Assembly: GCF_024207115.1 (NCBI RefSeq)
Contig: NZ_CP100128.1
Location: 3,224,001-3,288,000, forward strand
Reading direction: 5' to 3'
DNA: 64,000 nucleotides
Source of the DNA: Chromobacterium sp. IIBBL 290-4
GTDB lineage: Bacteria; Pseudomonadota; Gammaproteobacteria; Burkholderiales; Chromobacteriaceae
The notes under the pieces are model-generated. The model was not told the origin of the DNA, did not search any database, and was given only the letters and a program-made list of their open reading frames with translations. The translations under genes were made by a program, and so were the position numbers. Positions 17,512 through 26,542 of the stretch are shown one piece after another (within the stretch, counting starts at the first letter, position 1; each line of letters opens with the position of its first letter).

Positions 17512-19311
17512 TTATCGGCTGGGGAAGGCTTCCGGGCGGTTGGCCGCGGAGATTTGGCCGAAGGATGGCAGATAGCGTTGCAGTTGACCGAAGTTGAACG
17601 GCTTCTCCAGCTTGCCGAATAGCAAGGTTTGCCGGGAGTCGCTGAATTCTTGGCGGAAGGCGGTCATGCCTACCACTGGCGTCAGCCGGTTGTGCGGCGA
17701 TTGCAGCGCCGCTTCGGCCACTTCATAGCCGCTGGCGCTGCCGACTTGCAAGTCCAGCAGCAGCAGATCGTACTTCTCGGTTTGAACGTGTTCGATCGCA
17801 TCGGGCACCGTGGCCAGGGTCTCCACTTTGTAGCCCTTGGATTCGAGCAGGGCGTGGTATGACTCCCGGATCTGATCGTCGTCGTCCAGCAGCAGGATGC
17901 AAGGCGGGGTGACGGCGTTGGACGCGCCTTCCGCCGTGACCGGTTGCGCCGGCAGCTGCAAGCGGAAACAGGTGCCCACGCCGGCCTCGCTCTCCACCTG
18001 GATGCGGCCGCCGAACAAGGTCACCAGTTCATGGACGATGGCCAGTCCTAGCCCGCTGCTGCCGGGGCGGCGGTTCTTGCCTCTGGCAAAGGGGCGAAAG
18101 AGCTGGGTCTTGATGTCGTCGGCGATGCCGACGCCGGTGTCTTCTATGGCGATGTGCAGCAGCGGCGATTGATAGCGGATGCTGAGCCGGATGCTGCCGT
18201 GGTCGGTATAGCGGATGGCGTTGGTCAGCAGGTTCCAGATGATTTGCCGCAGCCGGCCGCTATCCAGCCACAGGACAGGGAGCTCGCCGCAATTGACGAA
18301 GAAGCGCAGGCCTTTGGCTTCGGCGTTGCCGCGGTGCGCTTGCTCCATTTCTTCCGCCAGCGCCTTCATGTCGGTTCGCGAAGGCTCCAATGCCAGCCTA
18401 TGGTTTTTCAGGGCGGCGACATCCATGATGTCGCGCACCTGGGTCAGCAGGTGGTCGGTGCTGCGTTTCAGGCGAGTGAGGTAATTGTAATGCGCCGTCT
18501 CGGGGGGAATGCTGTACTCCAGCAATTCCACGCAGGTCTGGATGCTTTGCAGCGGCGAGCGGATTTCATGGCTGATGGTGGCGAGAAAGGTGTCGCGCGC
18601 CAGTTCGGTTTGCACCAGCGCCTCGCGCGCGGCTTGTTCTCTCTCGAACAACTGCTTTTGGCGCTCGGCTTGCCGCTTCAGTTCGCCGAGGCGGTGCAGC
18701 ACGACCCAGAAGATGGTCAGGAATACCAGCCAGAACACCAGGCCGAGCAGATACATGGTCTGATGCTTTTTCAGCATGGCGATCTGATTCACCAGGTCGC
18801 TGTTTTCCTGATGCCGGGCTTCGCCCGCGAACTCCGCCAGCATGGGGCGAAGCTTGGCGAGGTCTTTGGATAATTGCAGCGCGTCCTGCTGGCTCCATTG
18901 TCTTGGGGGGCGCTGGAACAGAACGTTCAATTCCTGGCTGAGTTCCGGGAAGCCCGCGAGCTTGGACAGGGCGTTTTGGGAGATAGAGGGGTGCGAGTAC
19001 ATGCGGTACTTGCTGGCCGCGATCGCGTAGCTCTTGTCGACATCCTCCTGCGATATCTGGCCGGCCCGGTAGCGCCAGGCATCCATTTCCAGGCGGTTCA
19101 GCGTCAATTGCATCTGCGTCACCATCCAGTAGAGCTCGGATGGCTTGCTGTTGATGGGTCTTTGGATTACCGCGGTATAGAGCGCCCAGGAGATCAGCAG
19201 CGTGGCGGCCAGGGAAAAGGCGACGAAAAAGCGCTCCAGGTCGAATAGCCTGCGGCGCATCGCGTTCAGGAATGAGGCGGCGCCCTTAGCCGGGCTCTTC
19301 CCTGGGCTCAT
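17512..19311 (-). CDS. Hybrid sensor histidine kinase with C-terminal receiver domain
   Basis: 599 residues. TM1 (about 27-48) and TM2 (about 186-206) enclose a ~135-residue helical periplasmic sensor. The dimerisation/phosphoacceptor motif ATISHEIRSPLQSIQT gives His248. ATP-binding boxes follow (WNLLTNAIRYTDHG, DTGVGIADD, GSSGLGLAI). The C-terminal receiver has CILLLDDDDQIRESY, phospho-Asp in LLLLDLQVGSASGYE and the Lys of GKLEKPF. The ATG overlaps the stop of the upstream SUOX-fold gene (ATGA), so the two are translationally coupled. No DNA-binding response regulator is adjacent. The output partner is therefore elsewhere. Confidence 0.9.
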   Translation of the reverse strand: MSPGKSPAKGAASFLNAMRRRLFDLERFFVAFSLAATLLISWALYTAVIQRPINSKPSELYWMVTQMQLTLNRLEMDAWRYRAGQISQEDVDKSYAIAASKYRMYSHPSISQNALSKLAGFPELSQELNVLFQRPPRQWSQQDALQLSKDLAKLRPMLAEFAGEARHQENSDLVNQIAMLKKHQTMYLLGLVFWLVFLTIFWVVLHRLGELKRQAERQKQLFEREQAAREALVQTELARDTFLATISHEIRSPLQSIQTCVELLEYSIPPETAHYNYLTRLKRSTDHLLTQVRDIMDVAALKNHRLALEPSRTDMKALAEEMEQAHRGNAEAKGLRFFVNCGELPVLWLDSGRLRQIIWNLLTNAIRYTDHGSIRLSIRYQSPLLHIAIEDTGVGIADDIKTQLFRPFARGKNRRPGSSGLGLAIVHELVTLFGGRIQVESEAGVGTCFRLQLPAQPVTAEGASNAVTPPCILLLDDDDQIRESYHALLESKGYKVETLATVPDAIEHVQTEKYDLLLLDLQVGSASGYEVAEAALQSPHNRLTPVVGMTAFRQEFSDSRQTLLFGKLEKPFNFGQLQRYLPSFGQISAANRPEAFPSR

Positions 19312-19895
19312 CGGATTTCTATCCTGAAGACTTGCCAGATCAGCTTGGAAATGAAGACGCCGCTGACCTCGGACTCGCTCATGCTCGGCAAGGGGTACAT
19401 CAGCCAGAACGGGCCATAGTCTTCCCGGCGCATGGGCTTGCCGTTCCAGCGATTGGCCAGGATGACGTTGTAGCGGTCCAGATCGGATGCGGGAATGGTG
19501 ACGTTGTAATCGTCCTCCGCGTAAAGCTTGATTTTCTGGCCTTTGGCGCCCGCTTTTGCCAGCACATCGCGCAAGAGCGGCCCCTCGAAGGTGCCTTTGG
19601 GCGTCCATTCCGTGGCGGTGGTGATGGCGTGGCGCGGCAACTTGTCCAGATCGGACCAGGTCAGCACATAGCTTTTATTCGATGCGTCGGTGAATTTGAC
19701 GATATTGCCGGCGACGGTCAGCGTCTCCTGAGGCTCGGCTTGCGCGCGCGGGGCAAGAGACAAAGCCGCGGACAGGACGGCCGTTCCAAGCAGGCTGGCG
19801 CCGAGGCGCGGCAGATGTAGACGCTTGAACGAAGGCGCCGTCCAAAGAACGGAACATGAGGAGGCTGAGCGTGCAAATCGTAGTAGGCGAATCAT
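19308..19895 (-). CDS. Exported sulfite-oxidase-fold (molybdopterin-binding-like) protein lacking the metal-ligand cysteine
   Basis: 195 residues from the ATG at 19895; a TTG 87 bp upstream is a poorer alternative. An N-terminal export signal ends near APRAQA. The mature domain has the landmarks of the short COG3915-type proteins: VLTWSDLDKLPRHAITT, TPKGTFEGPLLRDVLAKAG, YNVTIPASDLDRYNVILA, YGPFWLMYPLPSMSES. The only cysteine is in the leader, so the Mo-coordinating Cys of true sulfite oxidases is missing. Coupled by a 4-bp overlap to a membrane hybrid kinase, it is best read as a periplasmic ligand-binding partner of that sensor. From memory, the air (antibiotic-induced response) locus of C. 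violaceum has a comparable AirM plus sensor pairing; orthology is not established. Confidence 0.7.
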   Translation of the reverse strand: MIRLLRFARSASSCSVLWTAPSFKRLHLPRLGASLLGTAVLSAALSLAPRAQAEPQETLTVAGNIVKFTDASNKSYVLTWSDLDKLPRHAITTATEWTPKGTFEGPLLRDVLAKAGAKGQKIKLYAEDDYNVTIPASDLDRYNVILANRWNGKPMRREDYGPFWLMYPLPSMSESEVSGVFISKLIWQVFRIEIR

Positions 19896-19947
19896 CTGCG
19901 TGTGCTGTCTTTGTCTGGCTGGGTCGGCTGAATGCCGATGAAAATGG

Positions 19948-19975
19948 ATTATGTCATGGGTTTTGACAATGACAA
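19948..19975 (-). promoter_or_regulatory. Possible sigma-70 promoter for the SUOX-fold/kinase pair
   Basis: On the minus strand TTGTCA is separated by 16 bp from CATAAT, about 50 bp before the ATG at 19895. If real, it places the start of transcription downstream of the alternative TTG at 19982, supporting the shorter protein. Confidence 0.35.
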
Positions 19976-20187
19976 ACAACAAGGCTGTGAGAAATAACCG
20001 GTTCCATCATAAAGGACAGGGTACAAGCGACATGGCCGCAGACCAGCTCGGCATCGTTTGATCGATCGCGCCCTGGACGGCGCGGGTTCTGTCCCCAGGC
20101 CTCGTCTCGCCTGGCAACAGCCAGCCGCCGCGTCATGCGACGGCTTTGACTGCGCCGGCAAGAGAGCCCCCATCTGCCGGCAAGGCT

Positions 20188-21201
20188 TCAGAAGGCCAGC
20201 TTGTCTTGCTCTTCCGCGCCCAGCATATCGTCCGGGCTGCCGACGATCAGCGGGTCCGGCCCGCGCGCGACGCGGGCATCCTTGCCGGGATAGTCCAATT
20301 GGGACAGGAAGTGGCGGATGCAGCCCAGGCGGGCGCGTTTCTTGTCGTCGGATTTCACCACCGTCCACGGCGCGTCGCCGGTGTGGGTGTGGAAGAACAT
20401 CGCTTGTTTGGCGGCGGTGTAGTCGTCCCATTTGTCCAGCGACTGGATGTCGATGGGCGACAGCTTCCAGTGCTTGAGCGGATCGTCGCGGCGGGAGATG
20501 AAGCGGCGCAGTTGTTCTTCGCGGCTGACCGAGAACCAGAACTTGAACAGCTTGACGCCGCTATTGACCAGCATGCGCTCCAGCTGCGGGGTCTGGCGCA
20601 TGAATTCCAGGTATTCGTGCGCGTTGCAGAAGCCCATCACCCGCTCCACCCCGGCGCGGTTGTACCAGGAGCGGTCGAAAAAAACGATTTCGCCGGCGCT
20701 GGGCAGGTGGGCGATATAGCGCTGGAAATACCATTGGCTGCGTTCCTGCTCGCTGGGTTTCTCCAGCGCCACCACGCGCGCGCCGCGCGGATTGAGGTGT
20801 TCCATATAGCGCTTGATGGTGCCGCCCTTGCCGGCGGCGTCGCGGCCTTCGAACAGTATGACGATTTTCTGCCCGGTTTCCTTGACCCAGCTTTGCACTT
20901 TCAGCAGCTCGATCTGCAATTCCTGTTTTTGCCGCTCGTAGTCGGCGCGGCGCATCCGGGCGGCGTAAGGATAGCTGCCAGGCAGTTCGGCGCTGTTGCT
21001 GTCTTCGTCGCTGCCATGCGGCGCCGTGGCCACTTGCAGCGCCATCGGCTGCTGGCTGGTGTGCTGGATGATTTCCACCGATTCGTCGTGCACGCGCGCC
21101 ACATTGCGGGCGCGGGCCGATGGGCGGCGCGGCTTGGCCGGCGTGTTGGGGGGCTGGAGTTCGTTGGCGGGGCTGTCTTCCGGGATTTTTTCAGACGTCA
21201 T
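20188..21201 (-). CDS. ppk2: Polyphosphate kinase 2
   Basis: 337 residues. After a ~75-residue polar, Pro/Ala-rich leader the PPK2 core follows: Walker A in VILFEGRDAAGKGGTIKRYM (residues 114-133), Walker B in IVFFDRSWYNRAGVERV (Asp176), and the lid segment FWFSVSREEQLRRFISRRDDPLKHWKL. One core domain of this size fits class I PPK2, which uses polyphosphate to phosphorylate nucleoside diphosphates. It stands alone, in its own transcription unit. I cannot distinguish GDP from ADP preference. Confidence 0.92.
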   Translation of the reverse strand: MTSEKIPEDSPANELQPPNTPAKPRRPSARARNVARVHDESVEIIQHTSQQPMALQVATAPHGSDEDSNSAELPGSYPYAARMRRADYERQKQELQIELLKVQSWVKETGQKIVILFEGRDAAGKGGTIKRYMEHLNPRGARVVALEKPSEQERSQWYFQRYIAHLPSAGEIVFFDRSWYNRAGVERVMGFCNAHEYLEFMRQTPQLERMLVNSGVKLFKFWFSVSREEQLRRFISRRDDPLKHWKLSPIDIQSLDKWDDYTAAKQAMFFHTHTGDAPWTVVKSDDKKRARLGCIRHFLSQLDYPGKDARVARGPDPLIVGSPDDMLGAEEQDKLAF

Positions 21202-21326
21202 CTGCGCACCTATTCCATGCTGGAGTCATGGTTTCATGCTACGCCTGCCGCAAGCGGCTGTCGATGCCGCGCATTTCGCGCCGTCTGCTTGCATTTCGCG
21301 CCGGCTGGATGCGTTCTGTCGCATGA

Positions 21327-21346
21327 CGGTGTTGTAATCGGTGTTG
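21327..21346 (+). promoter_or_regulatory. Direct repeat upstream of the ABC/two-component operon
   Basis: CGGTGTTG occurs twice with a 12-bp period, just upstream of a TACATT -10-like hexamer (21352-21357) and 40 bp before the first gene. LytTR-type regulators bind pairs of direct repeats about one helical turn apart, and the last gene of this operon encodes one. Assignment is inference from position and geometry. Confidence 0.4.
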
Positions 21347-21386
21347 GGGTTTACATTCTGTTCATCAATCCTGAGCGAAGGGACAC

Positions 21387-22091
21387 ATGATGTGGAGCGT
21401 AGAAGCGCATGGCGTAGACAAGCATTATCGGCTGGACCAGGTGACGGTTCCCGCCCTGCTGGAGGTAGAGCTGGCGATTCGCCCGGCCTGCTTTACCGTG
21501 CTGGCGGGGCCATCCGGCAGCGGCAAGACCACCTTGTTGAATCTGATCGGCGGCATAGACCGGCCGGATAAGGGCAGCATCGCCATCGCCGGGCAGGACA
21601 TCACCCAGCTCAAGGATGATGCCTTGAGCGATTTCCGCGCCCGGCATATCGGCTTCATCTTCCAGAATTTCAATCTGCTGCCGGTGCTGTCGGCCTATGA
21701 GAACGTCGAGTACCCATTGCTGTTGGCCAAGCTGCCGGCAAGCGAGCGCAAGGGCAGGGTGATGGAGTTGCTGGATGCCGTGGGGCTGGCCGACAAGGCC
21801 AGGCAGCGCCCGGGCCAGTTATCCGGCGGCCAGCGCCAACGGGTAGCCATCGCGCGCGCCTTGGCGCATCGGCCGTCGCTGGTGCTGGCCGATGAGCCGA
21901 CCGCCAATCTGGACAGCCAGACCGGCGGCGCGATCTTGTCCTTGCTGCGCGCCCTGCAGCGCGAATATCAGCTGACGGTGGTGTTTTCCTCGCATGATCC
22001 GCAAGTGATCGCCGCCGCCGACGATCATTATCAAGTCCGCGACGGCCGAGTGGCCCGCGCGGCGCATCCCGCGCAAAAGGAGATGGCATGA
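21387..22091 (+). CDS. ABC transporter ATP-binding protein, LolD/MacB type
   Basis: 234 residues. Walker A (GPSGSGKTTLLNLIGG), Q-loop (GFIFQNFNLLPVLSAYENV), signature (LSGGQRQRVAIARAL) and Walker B (LVLADEPTANLD) are all intact, and the spacing is that of the LolD/MacB/FtsE branch. It powers the FtsX-type permease encoded next, whose start overlaps this stop by 4 bp. Such pairs work as mechanotransmitters on periplasmic substrates or extract lipoproteins, rather than as classical importers. Confidence 0.92.
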   Translation: MMWSVEAHGVDKHYRLDQVTVPALLEVELAIRPACFTVLAGPSGSGKTTLLNLIGGIDRPDKGSIAIAGQDITQLKDDALSDFRARHIGFIFQNFNLLPVLSAYENVEYPLLLAKLPASERKGRVMELLDAVGLADKARQRPGQLSGGQRQRVAIARALAHRPSLVLADEPTANLDSQTGGAILSLLRALQREYQLTVVFSSHDPQVIAAADDHYQVRDGRVARAAHPAQKEMA

Positions 22092-23470
22092 GCACCGTGA
22101 AACTGGCTTGGCGCAATCTGTTGCGCAATCGCCGCCGCACCATCGCCACCTTGGGCACCATGGTGGTGGGCGTGACCGCCTTGCTGTTGTTCGGCGGCTA
22201 TAACCGCACCGTGGAATATGGCCTGCAGACCAGCATGGTCCGCGCCGACGGCCATCTGGAAATCCAGCAGCGCGATTACTTCAACTACGGCGACGGCAAT
22301 CCGGCGGCCTACGCCATCCGCGATTACCAGCGAGTCATGCGAACGGTGGCAAATGATCCGGTGCTGAAGCCCATGCTGACCGTGGTCACACCCTCGCTGT
22401 CCTTGGGCGGCATCGCCGGCCATTACGCCGCCGGCGCCTCGCGCACCGTGTTCGCCTCCGGCGTGGACGTGGCGGGGCAGAACCAGTTGCGGCAGTGGAA
22501 TGACTACCACTTCGAGGACAAGAGCAAACCTTCGGCGCTGACCGGCACCAGCCAGGACAGCGTGGTGATAGGCAAGGGCCTTGCCCGAGTGTTGCAACTG
22601 TGCGAAAGCGGCAAAGAGGCGGATTGCGCGGGCCGGCCTGCCGCGGCCACCGATAAAAACAAGCCGGACATGCCGGCCGATATTCAGGCCCTGGCCGACG
22701 CCGCGCCGAAACCGGTCGCTGATCGCAGCCTGGAACTGCTGGCCGCCAGCGCCGGCGGCGCGCCCAATGTCGCCAAGCTGCAGGTGGCCAAGGTGAAGAG
22801 CATGGGCGTCAAGCAGCTGGACGATATGTTCATCAGCATGCATCTGGCAGCGGCGCAAAAGCTGGTGTACGGCGCTGAACCGCCGCGGGTCACCGCTATC
22901 TCCTTGCAGCTGCGGCATACCAGCCAGATCCCGGCGGCCAAGGCGCGGTTGAATCAGCTGTTCGCCGCTTCCTTGAAGGATCAGCCGCTGGTGGTGTACG
23001 ACTTTACCCAACTGCAGCCGCAATACGGCCAGATTACCGGCATGTTCGGCACCATTTTTGGATTTTTGTCGGTGTTGATTGGCTGCGTGGCGCTGTTCAC
23101 CATCGCCAATACCATGAATATGGTGGTGCTGGAGCGCACGGTGGAAATCGGCACCTTGCGCGCCATGGGTCTGCGCCGCCGCGGCATCCAGCGCATGTTC
23201 CTGTGCGAGGGCGTGATGCTGGGCGTGGCCGGCAGCGCGCTGGGCGTGCTCTCCGGCTTGATCTTCGCCTGGCTGATCAATCATGCCGGCCTGACCTGGC
23301 TGCCGCCAGGACAAGTGGACCCGTCGCCCATCTATGTCAGCTTGTGGGGCGAGGGGCGCTTGATAGGCAATACCGTGCTGGGCCTGGGGCTGATGGCCGC
23401 CGTGTCCGCCTGGTGGCCGGCCCGCCGCGCCGCCCGCGCCGTGATCGTCGATGCCTTGCGCCACGCCTGA
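22088..23470 (+). CDS. FtsX-domain ABC permease (LolC/E-MacB-like)
   Basis: 460 residues. One TM helix near the N-terminus (about 17-36, TIATLGTMVVGVTALLLFGG) is followed by a ~290-residue periplasmic domain and three C-terminal TM helices starting at FGFLSVLIGCVALFTIA, GVMLGVAGSALGVLSGLIF and GLGLMAAVSAWWP, the type VII exporter topology. The periplasmic domain contains an Ala/Pro/Asp-rich insert with two cysteines (CESGKEADC, about residues 175-183). It overlaps the ATPase gene and precedes a LolA-like gene, pointing to envelope lipid or lipoprotein traffic. Confidence 0.88.
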   Translation: MSTVKLAWRNLLRNRRRTIATLGTMVVGVTALLLFGGYNRTVEYGLQTSMVRADGHLEIQQRDYFNYGDGNPAAYAIRDYQRVMRTVANDPVLKPMLTVVTPSLSLGGIAGHYAAGASRTVFASGVDVAGQNQLRQWNDYHFEDKSKPSALTGTSQDSVVIGKGLARVLQLCESGKEADCAGRPAAATDKNKPDMPADIQALADAAPKPVADRSLELLAASAGGAPNVAKLQVAKVKSMGVKQLDDMFISMHLAAAQKLVYGAEPPRVTAISLQLRHTSQIPAAKARLNQLFAASLKDQPLVVYDFTQLQPQYGQITGMFGTIFGFLSVLIGCVALFTIANTMNMVVLERTVEIGTLRAMGLRRRGIQRMFLCEGVMLGVAGSALGVLSGLIFAWLINHAGLTWLPPGQVDPSPIYVSLWGEGRLIGNTVLGLGLMAAVSAWWPARRAARAVIVDALRHA

Positions 23471-23480
23471 GGAGATAAAA

Positions 23481-24248
23481 ATGAAAGCAATGATGACAGC
23501 CGCCGCCCTGGCTTTGTTGAGCCAGCTGGCTCAGGCCGCGCCCGATGCGCAGCAGATACTGGCCGCGAGCGACGCGGTGCGCAATCCAGGCAAGCCTTTC
23601 GGCGTGATGGTGTCGCTGGTGGGATATAAGGACGGCAAGGAAAATGAGCGCAATTCGCTGGCGGTGTATTCCCGCGCCGACGCCAGCAGCGGCCAGTATC
23701 GCAGCCTGATTCGTTTCGTCAGCCCGGCGCGCGACGCCGGCAAGCTGATGCTGAAGAATGGCAACGATTTATGGTTTTACGACCCGGCCAGCAAGGCCAG
23801 CGTGCCGATCTCGCCGCAGCAGCGCCTGCTGGGCCAGGCGTCCAATGGCGACGTGATGACGGTGAACCTGGCGCTGGACTATGCGGCCAAGTTGGAGGGC
23901 GAAGAGGATATTCAGGACGGCGACCGCCAAACGCGCCGCTGCTACAAGCTGAAGCTGGCGGCGCGCAACGGCAGCGTCACCTACCACGCCATCGAGCTAT
24001 GGCTGGACGTCAATGGCTACCGCAGCCGCAAGGCCAGGTTTTATTCCGAAAGTGGCAGTCTGCTGAAAACCGCCTACTACCGCGGCTATCAACAGGTATT
24101 GGGGCAGGAGCGTCCCACCGAGACCGTGATCATAGACGGGCTCAACCCCAAGTGGGTGACAGTGATGCGCAATAGCGATTTCGCCTGGCGCGAGGTGCCG
24201 GAAGCCTGGCTGCAGCGCGATTACCTGCCGCGATTCCGGGCGGAGTAA
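23481..24248 (+). CDS. Outer-membrane lipoprotein-sorting (LolA-like) periplasmic protein
   Basis: 255 residues from the ATG at 23481, which has GGAGAT in front. A signal peptide (MKAMMTAAALALLSQLAQAA) is followed by the LolA-like half-barrel pattern: YRSLIRFVSPARDAGKLML, then NDLWFYDPASKASVPISPQQ, then YHAIELWLDVNGYRSRKARF. This matches the PF17131-type family often annotated as outer membrane lipoprotein-sorting protein. It probably carries a hydrophobic cargo through the periplasm between the ABC permease and the outer membrane. It is not the housekeeping LolA. Confidence 0.82.
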   Translation: MKAMMTAAALALLSQLAQAAPDAQQILAASDAVRNPGKPFGVMVSLVGYKDGKENERNSLAVYSRADASSGQYRSLIRFVSPARDAGKLMLKNGNDLWFYDPASKASVPISPQQRLLGQASNGDVMTVNLALDYAAKLEGEEDIQDGDRQTRRCYKLKLAARNGSVTYHAIELWLDVNGYRSRKARFYSESGSLLKTAYYRGYQQVLGQERPTETVIIDGLNPKWVTVMRNSDFAWREVPEAWLQRDYLPRFRAE

Positions 24249-24251
24249 GCG

Positions 24252-25475
24252 ATGCGAGCGATCTGGGCCTGGCCTTTGCTGTTGCTGGCCGCCGCGGCAT
24301 GGGCGGATGATGACGCCGCGGCGCTGCAATTGGCCGATCATGCCGATCTCACCGCGGAAAAACCGCGCGATTGGAAGCTGTTGCTCGAGGCCGCGGCGGT
24401 GGCGATGCCTTCTCGGCCAGGTTCCCAGCGCTTGTCGGCAGACTACCGTTGGGACGGGCGTCTGAGCGCCGATTGGCGCGGGGTATTCTCCGATCGGCTG
24501 GACCAAAGCTTTGCCGATTCGCTCGAGCGCAGCCATGGCGTCAATACGCTGCGCGAAGCGTATCTCAGCCATGAATTCGGCAGCGACAATATAGTGGATG
24601 CCGGCCGGATCAACACCCGCTACGGTGTGGGGTTGGGTTACAACCCCACCGATTTTCTGGGCGAGGGCGCGGTGCGCTCGGTGGTGTCGGCCGACCAGGA
24701 AAGCTTGCGCGAAAACCGGCTGGGCAATGCCATGCTGCGTTGGCAAAAGCTGTGGGACGCCGCATCGCTGACCGCCATCTGGTCGCCCAAGCTGGCGGAT
24801 GCGCCCAGCGGCAACGGCTTGAGCCTGGATTGGGGGGCGAGCAATCCAAGAGAAAGGATGCTGCTGGCCTTCAGCTATCGTTTTTCCGAAAGCTGGAACC
24901 CGCAGTGGCTGCTGTTCCGCCAGCGGGGCGGCTCGCCGCAGCTGGGTTTCAATCTCAGCCATGTGCTGAGCGATTCCACCGTCGGCTACGTGGAATGGGC
25001 GGGCGGAAAAACGGATAGCGATTGGCGGCGCTGGCTGGGCGCGCCGGATGGGAACTGGCGCAACCGCTTGGCCCTGGGCGCGACCTGGACGGGCGAAAAC
25101 AAGCTCAGCCTGACGCTGGAAGGCGAATATGACGGCGCGGCGCCTGACGCGGCGGATTGGAGCCGGCTCAGGCAAAGTCCGTTCTATGGCCCTTATCGCT
25201 ATCAAATGATGAGCTCGACGGCGCTGTTGACCCAGCGCGCGGCATTGCTGCGCGCCAGCTGGCAAGACGCTGTGATCGATCATCTGGATGTGACGGCGAT
25301 GCGCCAGGCCAGCCTGATCGATCACAGCGGCATGAATTGGGCCGAAGTCCGCTATCATCTGGGGCCCAGCGATATCGCGCTGCAATGGCAGCGTTTCGAC
25401 GGCGCGCCGCTGACGCAGTATGGCGTGGCCAATGGCCGGCAGGTTTGGCAATGGGTATTCGATTACTTCTTGTAG
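24252..25475 (+). CDS. Predicted outer-membrane beta-barrel protein of unknown function
   Basis: 407 residues with a signal peptide (LLLLAAAAWADDD). The mature part consists of alternating amphipathic strands rich in Trp, Tyr, Arg and Asp (for example LSADYRWDGRLSADWRGVFS, MLRWQKLWDAASLTAIWSP, VWQWVFDYFL) and ends in an aromatic-hydrophobic C-terminus (DYFL) suited to BAM recognition. I recognise no named family. It follows the LolA-like gene by 3 bp and precedes the kinase start directly, so it is part of the same operon and may be the outer-membrane receiver or exit. Confidence 0.7.
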   Translation: MRAIWAWPLLLLAAAAWADDDAAALQLADHADLTAEKPRDWKLLLEAAAVAMPSRPGSQRLSADYRWDGRLSADWRGVFSDRLDQSFADSLERSHGVNTLREAYLSHEFGSDNIVDAGRINTRYGVGLGYNPTDFLGEGAVRSVVSADQESLRENRLGNAMLRWQKLWDAASLTAIWSPKLADAPSGNGLSLDWGASNPRERMLLAFSYRFSESWNPQWLLFRQRGGSPQLGFNLSHVLSDSTVGYVEWAGGKTDSDWRRWLGAPDGNWRNRLALGATWTGENKLSLTLEGEYDGAAPDAADWSRLRQSPFYGPYRYQMMSSTALLTQRAALLRASWQDAVIDHLDVTAMRQASLIDHSGMNWAEVRYHLGPSDIALQWQRFDGAPLTQYGVANGRQVWQWVFDYFL

Positions 25476-26513
25476 ATGAGCGAGACGGCTATGCAAATAG
25501 GCAAGTTCGCCGTAGATGGGCGCGGGCTTTTTTTCCTGAATATCGTCAATTTGGCGATCGCGCTGTTCTTCACCGCTCTGTTTGGCTGGTCGGAGCTGAA
25601 GAGCAGTCTGCTGATTTCATTTTCAATCGGCTACTGCTGCTGGGGCATGGCGGAGCTGCTGCAGCGCTGGGCAGTGGGGCGGATGGCGATTTACCTGCTG
25701 GTCTCGCTGGTCGCCGTGCCCATAGGCTTCAAGCTGGCGGCCTGGCTGGGCGCGACCGATGTCTTGGCGCAAGTGACGCAATCGTGGTCGGCGGATGCAG
25801 GCCTGCGCTTGCTGCTGGCCGTGGCCTTGGTCGCCTTGTTCGCCATGTCCTTGTCGCTTTATTACTTCCGCTCCCGCGCCCTGGCCGGCGAACTGGAGGC
25901 TACGCAGCGGCGCGAGGCGGAAAGCCGCGAGGCGCAGACGGCGGCGCAGCTGGCGATGCTGCAGGCGCAGATCGAGCCGCATTTTCTGTTCAATACCCTG
26001 GCCAATGTGCAAAGCCTGATCGAGATCGATCCGCCGCGCGCGTCTAAAATGCTGTCACACCTGAATACCTATTTGCGCGCCAGCCTGGCGCGCAGCCGCA
26101 ATGCCCAGGGCACGCTGGGGCAGGAATTGGAGCTGGTGGGCGCCTTGCTGGACATCGCCGCCATCCGTATGGGCGAGCGGCTGCGGGTGGCAGTGGAGGT
26201 TGCCGAGGAGCTGAAGCCGCTGCCATTGCCGCCCTTGCTGTTGCAGCCCTTGGTGGAGAACGCGCTCAAGCATGGCCTGGAGCCCTGCGTGGCGGGGGGA
26301 GAGCTGAAGATCCACGCGGAACAGCGCGACGGCAGGCTTTGCCTGTCGGTGCGCGACACCGGCGTCGGCATCGGCGCATCCTCGCCCTGCGGCGTAGGCC
26401 TCGCCAATATCCGCGATCGGCTGACGGCCTTGTATGGCGGAGCGGCGAGTTTGCGGCTATCGCCCGCCGAGCCGCATGGCGTGCTGGCGGAGTTGGCCTT
26501 GCCGATTGCATAA
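25476..26513 (+). CDS. LytS/AlgZ-type sensor histidine kinase
   Basis: 345 residues. Four predicted TM helices occupy about residues 15-130 with no large periplasmic loop, followed by a coiled coil (ALAGELEATQRREAESREAQ). The His_kinase segment has LQAQIEPHFLFNTLANVQSL, where the His of PHFLFN is the phosphoacceptor. A HATPase domain follows (LLLQPLVENALKHGLEP, VRDTGVGIG, GVGLANIRDRL). The ATG lies immediately after the barrel gene stop; a second ATG 5 codons in is possible. It should signal to the LytTR regulator encoded next, sensing a membrane event. Confidence 0.9.
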   Translation: MSETAMQIGKFAVDGRGLFFLNIVNLAIALFFTALFGWSELKSSLLISFSIGYCCWGMAELLQRWAVGRMAIYLLVSLVAVPIGFKLAAWLGATDVLAQVTQSWSADAGLRLLLAVALVALFAMSLSLYYFRSRALAGELEATQRREAESREAQTAAQLAMLQAQIEPHFLFNTLANVQSLIEIDPPRASKMLSHLNTYLRASLARSRNAQGTLGQELELVGALLDIAAIRMGERLRVAVEVAEELKPLPLPPLLLQPLVENALKHGLEPCVAGGELKIHAEQRDGRLCLSVRDTGVGIGASSPCGVGLANIRDRLTALYGGAASLRLSPAEPHGVLAELALPIA

Positions 26514-26542
26514 TGTCGGGATGGTTGAAACCGGAATTGTCC

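Noticed and set aside
19308..19895. True molybdenum-dependent oxidoreductase (MsrP/SUOX-like enzyme)
   Set aside because: The mature part contains no cysteine to bind Mo, and the domain is much shorter than catalytic SUOX/MsrP proteins.
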